9,211 bases of DNA, from contig MGER01000007.1 of the NCBI GenBank assembly GCA_001791465.1, positions 1 through 9,211 of the forward strand, written 5' to 3'. Under the pieces are notes generated by a model. That model searched no databases, was not told the DNA's origin, and worked only from the letters and a program-made list of their open reading frames with translations. Positions 1 through 6,751 of the stretch are shown here, one piece after another. This stretch comes from Candidatus Uhrbacteria bacterium RIFCSPLOWO2_02_FULL_49_11 (GTDB lineage: Bacteria > Patescibacteriota > Patescibacteriia > 2-02-FULL-49-11). Position 1 is the stretch's first letter; each line of letters opens with the position of its first letter. Position numbers and translations under genes: made by a program.

Positions 1-16
1 TGTTGCACAAAAGACC
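1..16 (+). repeat. Left terminal inverted repeat of the IS (partial)
   Basis: TGTTGCACAAAAGACC matches the right end read inward from 1130 (TGTTGCACGAATAAAACC): the first eight bases are identical and the rest is similar with small gaps. The outermost bases of the repeat are outside the window. Confidence 0.75.
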
Positions 17-79
17 TTTATGCCTTAACCGTACCATGAGATAATGAGAGTAAACAACGTACTCTTAACATCTCATCGT

Positions 80-1081
80 ATGGCTAAAACAACACAAAAA
101 TCAAAGAAACGAACGTTAGTAAAAGCATTAAAGGACAAGCAACAAAAGAAAGGGAAGAAGAAATACAAGGTCAGGAACTGGCATGAGTACAATGAGGCTC
201 TGAAACAGCGGGGATCGGTGATCGTCTGGATCGAGGAGGAGGCCTTTAAGAAGTGGTACGCGAAACCCACCGGGAAACGCGGCGCCCAACCCCTCTATTC
301 CGATCTGGCCGTCACGAGCGCTCTGAAGATCGGCAAGGTCTACGGCCAGAAGCTCCGACAAACGGAAGGATTGGTTACATCATTGTTCGGTCTCATGCGC
401 CTTGACCTGGACGTTCCAGACTATTCCACCCTGTCCCGCCGCGGCGAAACGGTCGTCGTTCGCCTCCCCAAAGACGAGAAGGAGGGCATTACCCTGATCA
501 TCGACTCCACCGGGCTCAAGGTCTTTGGCGAGGGCGAGTGGAAAGTGCGGAAACACGGGTATTCCAAGCGCAGAACATGGCGCAAGTTCCACGTCGGCAT
601 CACCCCCGACGGCGAGGTACGAGCGACTGAACTCACGGAGAACAGCGTGGGCGACAACGAGACCGCACCTTCCCTGTTCGCGCAGGAAGAATCAACGATT
701 GACGCTTTCGCGGGCGACGGCGCCTACGACACGCGCGACGTCTACAACCTGTGCCGGGAACGGAACGTGTCGCGGATCCTGATACCGCCGCAGAAGAACG
801 CCCTGATCTGGCAGCACGGGAACTCTCATGCTCCGCCGCACCCCCGCGACGAGAATCTCAGAACCATCAGGAGGACCTCGCGCGAACGCTGGAAAGAGGA
901 CGTGGGCTACCATGTCCGTTCCCTGGTCGAAACCTTCATGTTCCGGTACAAAACCATCTTCGGCGACAAGCTGGATGCGCGCAACATGCCGCAGCAAACA
1001 ACCGAAATTCTCATTAAAAGCTCAATCTTGAACCGGATGTTGAAGTTGGGAATGCCCGATTCCTACGTCGTTGTCGGATGA
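80..1081 (+). CDS. IS5-family DDE transposase
   Basis: This is the transposase of the IS, catalysing DNA cleavage and strand transfer at the element's ends. I chose the ATG at 80 (MAKTTQKSKKR), which gives 333 residues with a lysine-rich, DNA-binding-like N-terminus; an ATG at 44 would add 12 residues, and neither start has a clear ribosome binding site. Residues 29-46 hold the KYKVRNWHEYNEAL block typical of the IS903/DDE_Tnp_1 group. The catalytic triad is visible: D142 in IIDSTG, D213 in AGDGAYDT, and E284 in the exact Y-(2)-R-(3)-E-(6)-K signature (Y277, R280, E284, K291). The length is slightly above the roughly 300 residues usual for IS903. There is no frameshift or internal stop, so the enzyme may be active. 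It is convergent with the M23 gene. Confidence 0.93.
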   Translation: MAKTTQKSKKRTLVKALKDKQQKKGKKKYKVRNWHEYNEALKQRGSVIVWIEEEAFKKWYAKPTGKRGAQPLYSDLAVTSALKIGKVYGQKLRQTEGLVTSLFGLMRLDLDVPDYSTLSRRGETVVVRLPKDEKEGITLIIDSTGLKVFGEGEWKVRKHGYSKRRTWRKFHVGITPDGEVRATELTENSVGDNETAPSLFAQEESTIDAFAGDGAYDTRDVYNLCRERNVSRILIPPQKNALIWQHGNSHAPPHPRDENLRTIRRTSRERWKEDVGYHVRSLVETFMFRYKTIFGDKLDARNMPQQTTEILIKSSILNRMLKLGMPDSYVVVG

Positions 1082-1112
1082 ATTCTAAAGAACAAAGGAT
1101 GTTTTGTGTTTA

Positions 1113-1135
1113 GGTTTTATTCGTGCAACAAAGCC
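1113..1135 (-). repeat. Right terminal inverted repeat of the IS
   Basis: Read on the minus strand from 1135 it starts GGCTTTGTTGCACGAATAA. The leading GGCTTTGTTG is the IS903-type terminus as I remember it, and TGTTGCAC repeats the left end. It contains an in-frame TAA (1117-1119) that ends the interrupted M23 gene. Confidence 0.8.
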
Positions 1136-4100
1136 TTGTACTGCGCCCAATCCCAAGTTATCGTAATGACCCGCGACGCGAGGGTGGCGCCAGTGCTCGT
1201 GTTCACCAGTGAGACAGTAATAGTACGCCTAGTGAAAGTATTCACTGCCCAGAGCGACAGTGTATAAACAGTTCCACCGGTTACTGTGAATCCCGATTGA
1301 GTCAGAGTGACATTGGAACGGTTCCACGCGTTAATCTCGGCGTACTTCGATCCTTCTTTAGCGCCGGAAGTCCTAATCGCCTTATCATACGCATTCGTCA
1401 CCGTCCACGACGCCCAATCCGACTCAAATCCGCCGTTAGTGAGGAGATTCGAAATCGGCACGGTGTAGTGTACCAACACATCCTGTGTACCGCCGTTGCC
1501 TGAAACAGCAACGGTATCAATATACGTCCCGGTTTGCCGCTGCGAGCGATCGATATCTACCTCGATCAAAGCCGACTCCTCTCCGCTTGTCGGATCTGGA
1601 GTAACTGCGACATAGGAGCTACTGCACTGCCACGTGAGTGTCTGTCCGCCTCCGTTACTGATGGAGAAAAAACCGAGGGTGTCATTGTCAGCAATAGTGA
1701 TGCTGGCTGGAGACACCTCTAACTCCGGCGGATATGGCACCGACGAGGTGAGGATCACCTTCTTAACCGTGCTTACGTTCGGACTGATCGTGAGAGTGTC
1801 GGTGTAGCTTCCGGGTGACATTGCGGAACGATGCAGCGTAACCCGTACGCTGATGCTGTCAGTCGTCCAATAGAGCGAAGTGTAAGTGATGCGAGAACTA
1901 CTGACAGACAGTGACGGATTTAACCAGCCGTTCGTCTCCGGTACAATCGCCACCAACACGGTTGAATCAGTCACACCGAAGTCGTGAGATTCAGGAGTTA
2001 CCGTGTACGGCGGAGGATCGGTATAGCTCAGTGTTGCGTTCCTTACTGCAAGATACGTACCCATATTCGGTTCGGAATCATTCGCTATCTTCAAATAAAG
2101 ATCGCCTGTCCATGGATTCTGTTTGCAGTAGAAGGTATAGACACTCCAATTAGTCGATGTGACGACCTGAGGAGAGGAAATCGGTCCCGCAAGCCATGTT
2201 TCGAGCTTGACGACCTGACCAATTGACGGATCGCGTTTTGCTTCCACATCAATTCTGACTGTACCTGCTTGAGGAATCGAAATTTCATTCAGGGTAAAGA
2301 TGGCTCGGTTAGCATCTTGCATCACCCACGCGTCTTCTCCTGGAACTTTATAACCCCATCCATGTTCGAAATCGTTGTAGGCGTTAAGTGTTTTAGGGAA
2401 ATTAGTGGGCTGTGCTCCAGTTATTACCTGTATCTGATTCGACGGACCTGATTCGTTTCCATTCTGATATGCGGTGACGTAATAAGTGTAGGTTGTATTC
2501 GATTGAATGCCGCTGTAATCTTCAAAATGTCTGAAATCAGGACCAGCGCTCGTGCTGCCCACCAAGGTACTATTCCGATACACCCTGTACGAAGTATTCC
2601 ACGGAGTATTGAAGTCGTCCTGCCACTCAAGATTCACGTAGTTGTAACCCGAGGAAGGGGACCATAGGTTATGCGGTGCGGTGAGAGGACTCGGCGGCGG
2701 ATCAGGCATGGTGAAACTCGTCTCAGTGATCTGTCCCGATACGATACCGACATCGCCGGAAGTAGATGCGCCTTCCAAGGTGAGTGAAATGTGTACCGTG
2801 CTGGGTGTTTCCGCAATGATTTGGGTTGGCGTAGTTGCACCGGGATATGGTTCAACATTGTTTATCTTCACGGATGCGCCTGAAGGTGTCGAAGCGATAG
2901 CAACATACCCGCTTCCTAAAGCAATACCTTCCCATTGATGATACACTGCGGCTCCGCCTTCCCACGTTAAATACCCGAGCTGGAAATCCTGACGCGTAAT
3001 GCCGCTTGCCAAGTATTCCTCGCTGATCGGGCATCCCAAAGTGGTAATGCCGTTATGATCGCGGTAATACAACCAGAAACCGGTCTTAATAAGATATGCT
3101 TCATTTTTTCCCTGCTCGTGCGCTCCGTTATACACCTTACCCCAGTTGTCAGGATCGTACATGATAATGCAGTCGCCGTATGCGCCATTGTGATAATTCT
3201 GGGCCCAATAAAAATTGGTAGGATTAGATCCCGGTATTATCCACGGATGCACATAGGCGGGACTGCTGCCGTACGCGCCGGCGTAGGGGTATCCTACATT
3301 CACAGACTGACCGTGCAGTTTATAAGCTTCCACGAACAGGTAACTCGCGGTTGGAGACCAGCCGATCTCAAGATTATTCACCGTACTTACACGCTCCAAT
3401 AACAAGCCCTGTTCGTTCGCCTGCGTGGTATAATCGAACGCTCCCGGACCATAGGTTTCAGGATACGGATGCGCCGTCACCGATGATCCTGTCCAGATGA
3501 AATAACCGCCTTGGAAATCTTGGTACTTGAAACCCGTGATTTTCTGATATTCGGAATCTAACGGACACGCAAACCACGCATTCGGACCGCCGTTTGCCTC
3601 CCAATAATCATAAAATCCACCGTACAGCAGTGCAGCGGATCGTGCGCCTCGCATCGCATCATAGAGAATATGCGGATGCCAGCGTGTTCCGCCCTCTACT
3701 GCAGTGTGCGGATGAGTGAGGTAGACGTTGGAGTAATTCTCGCTTGCCCACGTTTCCCACCAGCCGTATTCGGAGAGTTCAATCGTCTGACCGAAAGCAG
3801 ATTGACCACCGCTTGCAGTGAATACCTGATCAAAAACGAAGGTGTTATGTGAAACCAAATCACCACCCTTGACCAAAGTTTGTCCATCTACTGTGCCGTG
3901 ATTAACCGATTCGTTCGTGGATAAATCATAGTAACCCCAATGAATATGCTCACCATCTGCCCATCCAGTTTCTCCATTCAGCCCTATCACTTGACCTTGC
4001 GTTACCGATTCGCCTATTCGTACAAATGGAGAAGTATACATATGGGCATAGAGTGTTTTACGCCCGTTATCATGTTCAATCCATACATGATAACCGTACG

Positions 4101-4353
4101 AATTACTATAACCAGTACCCTCAATGATCTTCCCATTTCGAGAAGCAATAATGGGTTTTGTCTCATCCTGACCTACAGACCCCCAGTTGAAATCTACACA
4201 CCAGTAATGATCACCGGTGTGATAGCCCTCTCCGTGCCAACTACCATTCATTTGCCATGTTTCATTGGGTAAGAAAGGACTGCTCAGATCTTGTGCCGTT
4301 ACACTACTGCAAATAAATAACAGAAGCATCACGACAACATACTTCTTTTTCAT
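1117..4353 (-). CDS. Secreted multidomain M23-like metallopeptidase, 3' end truncated by the IS
   Basis: An exported 1078-residue protein with a clear signal peptide (residues 1-21, KKK then VVVMLLLFICSSVTAQ). Residues 25-145 look like an M23/LytM-type zinc endopeptidase, a fold that cuts peptidoglycan cross-bridges: H45 or H49 with D54 (CVDFN), H104 (YAHM) and H136/H138 (HIHW) match the zinc and catalytic positions, though the first His-Asp spacing is longer than the usual HxxxD. Two LGFP-like modules follow (about 235-300 and 418-475, each with CP.xSEY..QDFQ.GY), then a PEGA-like segment (478-530, TPSGASVKINN), an FN3 domain (556-646), a jelly-roll/CBM-like region (655-777), two BACON-like domains (783-872 and 877-965) and a CBM4_9-like domain (968 on, NLLTNGGFE). 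The host sequence stops at Y1072; K1073 is a hybrid codon, and ALLHE plus the stop come from the IS end. Any original C-terminal segment is lost. The role is probably wall remodelling or surface attachment; the substrate is unknown. Confidence 0.85.
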   Translation of the reverse strand: MKKKYVVVMLLLFICSSVTAQDLSSPFLPNETWQMNGSWHGEGYHTGDHYWCVDFNWGSVGQDETKPIIASRNGKIIEGTGYSNSYGYHVWIEHDNGRKTLYAHMYTSPFVRIGESVTQGQVIGLNGETGWADGEHIHWGYYDLSTNESVNHGTVDGQTLVKGGDLVSHNTFVFDQVFTASGGQSAFGQTIELSEYGWWETWASENYSNVYLTHPHTAVEGGTRWHPHILYDAMRGARSAALLYGGFYDYWEANGGPNAWFACPLDSEYQKITGFKYQDFQGGYFIWTGSSVTAHPYPETYGPGAFDYTTQANEQGLLLERVSTVNNLEIGWSPTASYLFVEAYKLHGQSVNVGYPYAGAYGSSPAYVHPWIIPGSNPTNFYWAQNYHNGAYGDCIIMYDPDNWGKVYNGAHEQGKNEAYLIKTGFWLYYRDHNGITTLGCPISEEYLASGITRQDFQLGYLTWEGGAAVYHQWEGIALGSGYVAIASTPSGASVKINNVEPYPGATTPTQIIAETPSTVHISLTLEGASTSGDVGIVSGQITETSFTMPDPPPSPLTAPHNLWSPSSGYNYVNLEWQDDFNTPWNTSYRVYRNSTLVGSTSAGPDFRHFEDYSGIQSNTTYTYYVTAYQNGNESGPSNQIQVITGAQPTNFPKTLNAYNDFEHGWGYKVPGEDAWVMQDANRAIFTLNEISIPQAGTVRIDVEAKRDPSIGQVVKLETWLAGPISSPQVVTSTNWSVYTFYCKQNPWTGDLYLKIANDSEPNMGTYLAVRNATLSYTDPPPYTVTPESHDFGVTDSTVLVAIVPETNGWLNPSLSVSSSRITYTSLYWTTDSISVRVTLHRSAMSPGSYTDTLTISPNVSTVKKVILTSSVPYPPELEVSPASITIADNDTLGFFSISNGGGQTLTWQCSSSYVAVTPDPTSGEESALIEVDIDRSQRQTGTYIDTVAVSGNGGTQDVLVHYTVPISNLLTNGGFESDWASWTVTNAYDKAIRTSGAKEGSKYAEINAWNRSNVTLTQSGFTVTGGTVYTLSLWAVNTFTRRTITVSLVNTSTGATLASRVITITWDWAQYKALLHE

Positions 4354-4360
4354 CGCTAAT

Positions 4361-4366
4361 CTCCTT
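4361..4366 (-). promoter_or_regulatory. Ribosome binding site of the M23 gene
   Basis: AAGGAG on the minus strand lies 7 bases before the ATG at 4353. This is good Shine-Dalgarno spacing and supports that start, as does the signal peptide beginning right at the start codon. Confidence 0.8.
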
Positions 4367-4421
4367 AGCTTATTAGTTGATGGTTACAGTGAATTATAAA
4401 AGAACGATGTCTGTTTTTTTC

Positions 4422-4435
4422 GATCACCTCCTCTT
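4422..4435 (-). promoter_or_regulatory. Extended Shine-Dalgarno-like sequence without a gene
   Basis: The minus strand reads AAGAGGAGGTGATC, an almost ideal complement of the 16S rRNA 3' tail (AGGAGGTGATC is exact). The next bases are GAAAAAAACAG, with no ATG, GTG or TTG within usable range. The GTG inside the motif opens a 20-codon frame whose TAA overlaps the ribosome binding site of the M23 gene, but it has no spaced Shine-Dalgarno of its own. It may be a remnant of a lost gene start, a leader element, or chance. Confidence 0.35.
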
Positions 4436-4471
4436 AATTTAATTTTGGTTTATGATTAATTTATTTCTTTA

Positions 4472-5113
4472 TCACAATGATGGTTCAAGTTTAGTGAATG
4501 ATCGTATCATACTATCGTACATCCCTGAATCGCTCACCTCTTTTATTGATGTAGGAATATTTAAAACAACATTAATGATAGTATTAAGACTGATAGGAAT
4601 ATATGTCATTATCAATGGTGAGGAAGGAAGTTCCGAGTTCTGATCATATTGCACTTGCATGCTTCTTATGTCATTAATAATTACTTCGTTAGATTTCACG
4701 TTCGGTTTTTCCTTATATTGTTGCCGAATCCACGTATCTAATGCTAAATGATCAGGATTACCCATCGGGGCTATTTCAATTGAACCGTCATCATTTCGTT
4801 CATCTTTAACGAAAGTAGCTATACTGAAACCTTCTGATGGCGATGGTATTTTATAAATCCAGCTATTTGGATACCTTATCTCAAACCCATACTCCTCATT
4901 CCGATATGTCTTCCAGACAGATACATCCATATCCATCGGAGTAGTGGTAGGATTTGCGTCAATCACCTGTGGCGGATTCGCAGTAATTGGAGGCTGCGGC
5001 TGGTTCGTCGCAATGGGAGATTGGTTGGGACGGTTATTTTTCGTCGCAACGATGAGAACCGCCGCAACGATGATAATAATCGCGATATGCCAATATTTCT
5101 TAAGGTAGTTCAT
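4472..5113 (-). CDS. Membrane-anchored protein with a PsbP-like domain
   Basis: 213 residues. Residues 8-24 (HIAIIIIVAAVLIVATK) form one hydrophobic helix after a short basic start, so the protein is probably anchored in the membrane with its bulk outside. There is no lipobox cysteine, so it is not a lipoprotein. A Pro/Asn/Gln/Thr-rich linker (29-60) leads to a compact domain (66-208) opening with WKTYRNEEYGFEIRYPNSW, the signature of PsbP-like/PsbP-C folds found in many bacterial exported proteins of unknown role. No catalytic residues are recognisable. It lies 34 bases downstream of the DUF2019-like gene and is likely co-transcribed with it. No good ribosome binding site precedes the ATG at 5113. 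Whether it belongs to the toxin system or is a bystander cannot be told. Confidence 0.75.
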   Translation of the reverse strand: MNYLKKYWHIAIIIIVAAVLIVATKNNRPNQSPIATNQPQPPITANPPQVIDANPTTTPMDMDVSVWKTYRNEEYGFEIRYPNSWIYKIPSPSEGFSIATFVKDERNDDGSIEIAPMGNPDHLALDTWIRQQYKEKPNVKSNEVIINDIRSMQVQYDQNSELPSSPLIMTYIPISLNTIINVVLNIPTSIKEVSDSGMYDSMIRSFTKLEPSL

Positions 5114-5147
5114 ATGGCTATAGAATTATGTTTCATAAAATTGATTC

Positions 5148-5492
5148 TTAACTTGATTTCTCAAGCCAATTCTTCAAGGTCATCTCAGCATCAAAAGCGG
5201 TCAATCCTTCCTTTTTCGACAACTCATGCAAAACTCTTATTGCCTCTTGAGAATGAGAATTGGCCTTAAGTAAGTAAGATGCAGCCCATAGCTTAACAGA
5301 ATCATCGTCTCGGTGTAATAAAGGCACTAGATGGCTTAACGTCGGATCGTGCTCTCTCATTTTTTGAGCAATTTCATTAATATTACGATAAGCACGGTTT
5401 GTCTTTCGATGATCACCGGATTTAGTCCCTTCACTATGCAAAACCGCATTCTTCGTAAATCCCTCCACTAATTTATTGGTACCGTTACTCAT
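5148..5492 (-). CDS. DUF2019/HEAT-like protein, candidate immunity protein for the mini-Rhs toxin
   Basis: 114 residues, soluble, with no signal peptide. The pattern resembles DUF2019: a short N-terminal helix (LVEGFTKNAVLHSEG), then GDHRKTNRAYRNINEI, then HEAT-like helical pairs (LVPLLHRDDDSVKLWAASYLL at 55-75, AIRVLHELSKKEGLTAFDAEMTLKNWL at 84-110). From general knowledge, small HEAT-like proteins of this kind are often found beside polymorphic toxins and are predicted to bind and neutralise them. Its ATG overlaps the mini-Rhs stop as ATGA (5489-5492), the coupling expected of a toxin/immunity pair, and a GGGAG ribosome binding site sits 7 bases upstream. Inhibition of the neighbouring toxin is inferred from position and fold. 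Confidence 0.8.
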   Translation of the reverse strand: MSNGTNKLVEGFTKNAVLHSEGTKSGDHRKTNRAYRNINEIAQKMREHDPTLSHLVPLLHRDDDSVKLWAASYLLKANSHSQEAIRVLHELSKKEGLTAFDAEMTLKNWLEKSS

Positions 5493-6751
5493 AGCTTTTC
5501 TCCCTTCATCGCCTTATCTAGGATCTGCTTCCCAAAATCAAATTGTTTCTCAAATGACTGAGTTGAGAGCCATTGCCTGACTGTCTGTCCATCTGTAAAA
5601 GAGCGGATAGAGGAATAGTATCCACCAATCGTTCTGTGCATCTCTACCGGTATGCTAACTATATTTTCTAGATTATGCAACATTTCTGGAGCAAAATTAA
5701 GTTTGTTAACTGTTTGCTTAACAATGTGATGCCACTGCCGACCTTCACCTGCTCTCCCCATTGCATATTTGAAAGCAGAATATGATCTATACCCTTCCTG
5801 CACCGTTCCACTCCGACCACCGCCAGCCACATCAAGCGCAGTTAACCCCAATCCGAGAAGTCTGGTACCGGCATTTTGATCCGGGTCAAATACATTCGCC
5901 ACATTACTGACGGTATCAGCCACTGCATGAGTAACAAAGCCAGATATGCGGTTCATAAGACCGCCTTGACTGCTTGTGTAGTCGGCCGCCTGGTTCAAAA
6001 AGTTCGCTATCTGGCGCTGGCCGCTGGCAAATGCTCTGCCCGGTTCTCCAAAGAACGTACCGCCTTCGTCAACGTACTTGAGTGGGTTGTTAGCGGTATA
6101 GCTATACGCGTTCAGAGCTTGAGGATTTTCCAAATAATGTTGTAGCTCTAATCCAGTAACCTGCTTAAGATCAGGTGCGCCAACCGCCAAGAACACCGGA
6201 TCCTGTGATAAGAAGCGTCCTATGTTTTGCTTGTAATACCGGGCGTTCGCATACGTGAGCGCCGTATCCCTATCAAACTCATGCCCCGTGAACTTGCGCT
6301 GCACTACACCCGCTCCGGAATCTGAAAACTGCTCGGCTTGCGCACCACTCAAATCCAGCGGAACCAGGAGGACACCCAGAAGGGTTATTGGCGGATTTTC
6401 GGATTCGGTTGAGGCTGCGTCGGCAAACTCGGGGCCTTGAGGATTTGTGAAACCGACGAGCGCTCCGTCGGTCGTGGTGGCATACGCCCAGAGAAACAGG
6501 TCTTCGGCAAAGGGCACAACGCCAAGCACTCCTCCGCTCTCGTCGGCAAACAAAAAGACCGGGATATGGTTATCCGGTAGGGTTTCTGCTGTTGTTGAGG
6601 CTGTTTCGGGGGTTTCTAGCGCAGGCGTTTCTTGAGCTACAACAGTAATTGGAGAAAATACCAACACGAACACTAATGCCCACACGACGATGCGCAAATG
6701 GGTTGTTAATGAACGAAACAGTTGGCTATACCTGTATATCAATAAACTCAT
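5489..6751 (-). CDS. Signal-peptide-bearing mini-Rhs protein with candidate HNH-type nuclease C-terminus
   Basis: 420 residues from the ATG at 6751. Residues 20-40 (RIVVWALVFVLVFSPITVVAQ) form a signal peptide or anchor, followed by a Thr/Glu/Pro-rich linker. Residues 60-145 are a hydrophobic/acidic segment I do not recognise. Residues 150-230 are the end of an Rhs core (RKFTGHEFDRDTALTYANARYYKQNIGRFLSQDP, ending NNPLKYVDEGG), normally the delimiter before a variable toxin. The YD-repeat shell of ordinary Rhs proteins (usually over 1000 residues) is missing. After a pretoxin stretch, residues 325-420 carry W340-H341-H342, H359-N360, N363 and H372, an H..N..H pattern like HNH/ENDO VII-superfamily Rhs nucleases (AHH/WHH-like), so DNA cleavage is the best guess. 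Alternative starts are an ATG at 6775 and a GTG at 6886; none has a good ribosome binding site, and 6886 would overlap the upstream gene by 161 bases. Confidence 0.75.
   Translation of the reverse strand: MSLLIYRYSQLFRSLTTHLRIVVWALVFVLVFSPITVVAQETPALETPETASTTAETLPDNHIPVFLFADESGGVLGVVPFAEDLFLWAYATTTDGALVGFTNPQGPEFADAASTESENPPITLLGVLLVPLDLSGAQAEQFSDSGAGVVQRKFTGHEFDRDTALTYANARYYKQNIGRFLSQDPVFLAVGAPDLKQVTGLELQHYLENPQALNAYSYTANNPLKYVDEGGTFFGEPGRAFASGQRQIANFLNQAADYTSSQGGLMNRISGFVTHAVADTVSNVANVFDPDQNAGTRLLGLGLTALDVAGGGRSGTVQEGYRSYSAFKYAMGRAGEGRQWHHIVKQTVNKLNFAPEMLHNLENIVSIPVEMHRTIGGYYSSIRSFTDGQTVRQWLSTQSFEKQFDFGKQILDKAMKGEKL
5492..5779 (-). other. Candidate HNH/ENDO VII-like toxin domain of the mini-Rhs
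   Basis: The last ~96 residues contain GRQWHHIVKQ, then a basic/hydrophobic helix, LHNLENIVSIP and EMHRTIGGYYS. Paired histidines, then Asn, then His is the metal-binding and general-base pattern of treble-clef HNH nucleases. The tail QSFEKQFDFGKQILDKAM is probably helical. The exact toxin family was not identified. Confidence 0.6.
5500..5504 (-). promoter_or_regulatory. Ribosome binding site of the DUF2019-like gene
   Basis: GGGAG on the minus strand, 7 bases before the ATG at 5492 and inside the last codons of the mini-Rhs gene. It fixes the start and indicates that the immunity candidate can be translated independently as well as by coupling. Confidence 0.7.
6062..6304 (-). repeat. Rhs core end, copy 1 (in the mini-Rhs)
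   Basis: It encodes QRKFTGHEFDRDTALTYANAR through NNPLKYVDEGG. It corresponds residue by residue to 8808-9050 (QRKFTGHMYDRDTSLTYANAR through NNPMRVVDSGG), with only short identical DNA runs between the two. The copies are paralogous but diverged, so this is not a recent tandem duplication. Confidence 0.8.

Larger units (their letters stand above)
1..1135 (+). mobile_element. IS5-family (IS903-like) insertion sequence, left tip cut by the window
   Basis: The element consists of one transposase gene between inverted ends. The left end reads TGTTGCACAAAAG from base 1. The right end, read inward on the minus strand from 1135, is GGCTTTGTTGCACGAATAA, so TGTTGCAC is shared exactly. From memory, IS903-type ends begin GGCTTTGTTG, which suggests that about five left-end bases (GGCTT) are missing from the window and that the right boundary is 1135. 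IS903-group elements usually duplicate 9 bp of target; the left flank is absent, so this cannot be tested here. The interior is visibly richer in G+C than the A+T-rich genes to its right, consistent with recent arrival. It lies inside the 3' end of the M23 gene. Confidence 0.85.
4354..4471 (-). promoter_or_regulatory. Intergenic region ahead of the M23 gene, possible promoter
   Basis: This is the only sizeable gap between genes in the window (118 bases, A+T-rich). On the minus strand TATAAT occurs at 4393-4398, about 40 bases upstream of the start codon, and could be a -10 box. No TTGACA-like -35 box is present at 16-18 bases from it; the sequence there is A-rich. A strong Shine-Dalgarno-like sequence at 4422-4435 has no start codon at normal distance. 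No convincing hairpin-plus-T-run terminator for the upstream gene was found. The M23 gene may have its own weak promoter or be read through from the upstream cluster. Confidence 0.35.

Noticed and set aside
1..43. Assembly artefact at the window's left edge
   Set aside because: Starting a few bases inside an IS end is what a contig break at a repeated element would produce, but the visible element and junction are coherent, so there is no positive sign of a chimera.
1297..4272. Several plus-strand open frames of 60-115 codons antisense to the M23 gene
   Set aside because: They lie wholly inside a well-supported gene in other frames, lack ribosome binding sites, and their translations are low-complexity or Cys/Arg/Ser-rich without domain features.
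4411..4440. Plus-strand GATCACCTCCTCTT resembling the 3' tail of 16S rRNA
   Set aside because: Nothing upstream resembles the rest of a 16S gene. It is simply the complement of a Shine-Dalgarno-like sequence.
4472..5113. Lipoprotein assignment for the PsbP-like protein
   Set aside because: No cysteine follows the hydrophobic segment, so there is no lipobox; a transmembrane anchor fits better.
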